Assembly: GCA_016342755.1 (NCBI GenBank)
Contig: JAEINS010000035.1
Coordinates: 1-37,464, forward strand
Origin: Melioribacteraceae bacterium
GTDB lineage: Bacteria > Bacteroidota > Ignavibacteria > Ignavibacteriales > Melioribacteraceae
Reading direction: 5' to 3'
DNA length: 37,464 nt
Shown here: positions 35,097-37,464 of the stretch, one piece after another
How the letters are laid out: every line of letters starts with the position of its first letter
How positions within the stretch are numbered: the stretch's first letter is position 1
The notes under the pieces: generated by a model
Told to the model about the DNA's origin: nothing
Databases searched by the model: none
What the model saw: only the letters and a program-made list of their open reading frames with translations
Position numbers and translations under genes: made by a program

Positions 35097-35936
35097 TTAT
35101 ATAACGTTATAAACAATTCCAACTTGTAATGCTTCTTTTATCTGTGTTCTTAAAGATTGATTTTTTTCATAGATAAGAAGCACATTTAAATTAATATTTA
35201 GAAACGAATTTACTTTGGCAATTATACTGCTGTCCCAGCGAACATCCCAGACTTCTATCTGCTCGAATCTGGTAAATAAACTTAACTGACTTTTAAGGTC
35301 AATATTTTCAGCCAGATTAACTTTCCCGGATGTTACAGTTTCCAAACCGGTTTCAAACTTAAATGCTTCTTTAACATCTTCAGTATCTTTATCATCACTA
35401 TAACTTCTATATTTATCCGTAATTACTTCCTGAAGTGCTAATCCGCATCTGACTTTAAAATCTTTAACTCTATCGTATGTAAAACCCAGACCCTGTGTTA
35501 TAAAACCGGGATCAAAAAAACCGGCAATTTTTTCAGCCGGCTCAACCTTATAATTATAGCCTTCGGTTAGTTGGGTCTTCAATGTATTACTTATATATGG
35601 ATCAACATCCCAGCCTACATTCAGGGAAAACACACTTTCTAAATATAATTCATTATTGTTTGTTCTAAATGCTTCGTTCCCCGATTTTGTTCTGCCAAAC
35701 GCTAATTTAAGTTCATTCTCAAAATCCCACTTTTCTGTTTTTTTATTTAAAGCAAATTCCTCAATCAGAGTCCAGGTAAATGAATCACTTCCCCCTTTTG
35801 CCCAGTCCTTAAAAGCTATTTGACTTATATAGGCTTTGGACACAAACTCTGGACGCCATGCACTTTCTGTAGAATCTTTTTGTTGTGATAAAATTAACCC
35901 GGAAGTTAAAAGCAAAATCAATAATATATTTTTCAT
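35097..35936 (-). CDS. DUF3078 outer-membrane-associated protein
   Basis: A 279-aa exported protein: signal peptide 1-17 (ending LILSQ), then a beta-strand-rich body with AYISQIAFKDWAKGGSDSFTW near the start. That motif (Q-I-x-x-x-x-W-x-x-G-G) is typical of DUF3078 of Bacteroidota. Alternating strands and aromatic ends (ending VGIVYNVI) suggest an outer-membrane beta-barrel. Function is unknown. It is the first gene of a run with sufE and the acetyltransferase; the tight spacing suggests co-transcription, not a shared function. Confidence 0.85.
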   Translation of the reverse strand: MKNILLILLLTSGLILSQQKDSTESAWRPEFVSKAYISQIAFKDWAKGGSDSFTWTLIEEFALNKKTEKWDFENELKLAFGRTKSGNEAFRTNNNELYLESVFSLNVGWDVDPYISNTLKTQLTEGYNYKVEPAEKIAGFFDPGFITQGLGFTYDRVKDFKVRCGLALQEVITDKYRSYSDDKDTEDVKEAFKFETGLETVTSGKVNLAENIDLKSQLSLFTRFEQIEVWDVRWDSSIIAKVNSFLNINLNVLLIYEKNQSLRTQIKEALQVGIVYNVI

Positions 35937-36088
35937 ACTTAACCTAAACTGATTACAATCTAAAATTTAGTTTATAAATATAAACATTGAGATCTATTTT
36001 AAGAAATGCCTTTAACAATTAATCAAAATTGATTTTACATAAACATTAGAATAAGTTTGAATTATGAAAAATAATTATTGAGGAAGTG

Positions 36089-36433
36089 ATGAACATTCAG
36101 ATATTTGGTACTAAAAAATGTAAAGACACCAAAAAAGCTGAGAGATTTTTTAAAGAAAGAGGAATAAAATTTCATACAAGAGATTTATCAGAAAAAGGAT
36201 TAAGCAAAGGTGAACTTGATAATATCTCCAGAGTGTTTGATCTTGAAGACCTTATGGATAAAGAGGGAAAGCAGTATAAAAAAAGAAATCTGGCTTTTAT
36301 AATGCATGATGTTGAAGAGGAACTTTTAGAAGACGGGTTATTATTTAAAACTCCGATTGTACGAAATGGAAAAGATGTAACTCTTGGAAATGATCCAGAT
36401 ACCTGGAAAAGCTGGATTGACGCAGAAAAATAG
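36089..36433 (+). CDS. ArsC/Spx-family thioredoxin-fold protein
   Basis: 114 aa from the ATG at 36089; an in-frame GTG at 36086 overlaps the GAGGAAG ribosome site and is less likely. It has a thioredoxin-like fold with FGTKKCKDTKKAERFF (one Cys, followed by KDT, so no CxxC), then GIKFHTRDL, LFKTPIVRNGKDVTLG and W-K-S-W-I. The family includes arsenate reductases and Spx/YffB-type proteins. The region after the Cys does not match the HNPxCGTSRN motif of ArsC, so arsenate reduction is doubtful despite arsM being 8 kb away. Confidence 0.85.
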   Translation: MNIQIFGTKKCKDTKKAERFFKERGIKFHTRDLSEKGLSKGELDNISRVFDLEDLMDKEGKQYKKRNLAFIMHDVEEELLEDGLLFKTPIVRNGKDVTLGNDPDTWKSWIDAEK

Positions 36434-36451
36434 TTGGGAACAATTGGAATA

Positions 36452-37309
36452 TTAGCTATTCCGATTTACAATCTTTAATTTATCTGCCGGGCTTTTAATC
36501 TTATTAATAGAATAAGAAGAAACGTGAGTATAAATTTGTGTTGTTTCTAATCTTTTATGACCTAACAACTCTTGAATATATCTAATATCAGTTCCTTCAT
36601 CTAATAAATGAGTTGCAAAACTATGGCGTAATGTATGAACAGTTGCTTTCTTTTTAATTTCAGATTTTTTTAGAGCATTCTTAAAAATATTTTGTACACT
36701 TTTGGAACAGTATTTTCCTTCTTTTTGACCCTCAAATAAATATTCTTTTGGGTTATAAATTTTAAAATATTCTCGAAGCAAAACCAACACGTTTTCCGAA
36801 AGCATAATATATCTATCCTTTTTACCTTTTCCTTCTCGAATATGAATCCTCATTGAATCAGAATCGATATCGCCTATTTTTAATTCTAATAATTCACCAA
36901 GACGTAATCCCGCAGCATAAATTAATAATAGAATAGTTTTGTGTTTAATATTTGATGTAACAGAAAGAATTTTAGAAATATCAGAAACAGAAAGAACGTT
37001 TGGTAAAATTGTTGGCTTTCGTAATTTAAGGTCAAGTGCTTTTGGTATCGGTTTATTAAACACATTTAAGTATAAATAACGAATTGTAGCTATTATCTGC
37101 TTCATTGAAGAAAAAGAATATTTCTTCTTGTTTTTACAATAGAATAAGTATTCTTCTATCTCCTTTTCTGTTACTTTTTCTACCATTAACTTTTCTATCC
37201 ATTCGAGAAAAAGTTTTAATGCAGAAAGATAATTTTTTATAGTTTGATCAGAGTAATTTTCTATAACTAGTTTTTTGTTAAAACTCTCTATTATATCTTG
37301 TTTCTTCAT
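36452..37309 (-). CDS. Tyrosine recombinase (XerC/D-like), intact
   Basis: A 285-aa site-specific recombinase. It has a core-binding domain (about 3-85) and a catalytic domain with R136 (YAAGLRLGE), K161 (REGKGKKDR), H225 and R228 ([12 protein letters not shown]), H251 (LLGHKR) and Y260 (QIYTHV). The C-terminal KIKSPADKL recalls integrases, but the IntI insertion between the second and third patches is absent. Its 5' part and upstream 80 bp are repeated as a decayed copy at 25635-26059. The product may act on the palindromic site upstream of its own gene. Whether it moves cassettes or is a Xer-like resolvase is unknown. Confidence 0.92.
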   Translation of the reverse strand: MKKQDIIESFNKKLVIENYSDQTIKNYLSALKLFLEWIEKLMVEKVTEKEIEEYLFYCKNKKKYSFSSMKQIIATIRYLYLNVFNKPIPKALDLKLRKPTILPNVLSVSDISKILSVTSNIKHKTILLLIYAAGLRLGELLELKIGDIDSDSMRIHIREGKGKKDRYIMLSENVLVLLREYFKIYNPKEYLFEGQKEGKYCSKSVQNIFKNALKKSEIKKKATVHTLRHSFATHLLDEGTDIRYIQELLGHKRLETTQIYTHVSSYSINKIKSPADKLKIVNRNS

Positions 37310-37390
37310 ATATGCTTTTTTATATTCGTGTTATAGGAACAATAATATAACATATAGTCCTGATACACGCAATGCGTGTATTGAGATGTT
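36966..37390. repeat. Direct repeat, copy B (recombinase 5' part and upstream site)
   Basis: This is the partner of 25635-26059. The upstream part holds the palindrome ATACACGCA-a-TGCGTGTAT (37363-37381), then TTGAGATGTT. Downstream of GTT the sequence (ACCTGCAAGG onwards) differs from copy A. The last 74 bases of the window hold no gene that I can support. Confidence 0.9.
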
Positions 37391-37464
37391 ACCTGCAAGG
37401 CAAAGAGAGCACCTGCGATAATTAATGGTCAACGATAGAAGATTAAAAAAGAGAGGATAACTGA

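Noticed and set aside
36089-36433. Arsenate reductase working with ArsM
   Set aside because: The fold fits, but the Cys context is not that of ArsC and the genes are 8 kb apart on opposite strands, so an arsenic pathway pair is not supported.
36452-37309. Second integron integrase
   Set aside because: The residues between the second and third conserved patches are too few; the IntI-specific insertion (present at 203-250 of the true IntI) is absent.

Overview
The window looks like a piece of chromosome from an AT-rich member of the Ignavibacteria (Ignavibacteriota / Bacteroidota-Chlorobi group). The evidence is a type IX secretion C-terminal sorting domain of the NYPNPFNPxTxxxY form, a sigma/FecR/SusC-like TonB receptor trio, a tricorn-type S41 protease, DUF3078, and A+T-rich spacers with AAGGA ribosome binding sites. 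This placement is inference. I found no tRNA, rRNA or CRISPR array.

Region 1 (1-12672) is a chromosomal integron read from right to left. A full integron integrase (intI, 11716-12672, +) carries the IntI-specific insertion and catalytic residues R136, K161, H267, R270, H293 and Y302. Immediately upstream is an attI junction (crossover about 11507/11508). Leftwards on the minus strand come cassettes separated by long attC sites. Cassette 1 holds two small membrane proteins. Cassette 2 is unusually large (5.9 kb): a SIMPL-domain protein, a duplicated-domain lipoprotein, an ECF sigma factor, FecR and a TonB receptor. Cassette 3 holds a 61-aa zinc ribbon. Cassette 4 holds a NERD-nuclease/UvrD-type helicase, and its attC is split by an insertion sequence. 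The attC arms keep GTTAyrY-type cores and one-base extrahelical bulges.

The element in attC4 (104-1821) is an IS110-family insertion sequence with a frameshifted transposase. Its 5' noncoding region folds as a two-loop bridge RNA. One loop holds guides matching the two halves of the attC target on either side of a CT core. The other holds guides matching the element's own right and left ends. Joining the ends would create a -35/-10 promoter (TTGACT, 17 bp, TATGTT) just ahead of that RNA. This attC-homing element is the most striking content of the window.

Region 2 (12945-25325) is ordinary chromosome: cutC, a secreted PL6 polysaccharide lyase with T9SS tail, a secreted HExxH metallopeptidase, a small lipoprotein, a 2H phosphoesterase, an orphan protein and a tricorn-like protease.

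Region 3 (25340-37464) is bounded by two direct copies of a tyrosine recombinase gene 5' part plus its upstream site. The left copy is a pseudogene and is followed by a candidate solitary cassette with an attC-like end; the right copy is intact. Between them lie arsM beside a decayed sigma-factor gene (sigZ-like), a TolC/MFP/RND efflux operon, a GNAT acetyltransferase, sufE, a DUF3078 protein and an ArsC/Spx-family gene.
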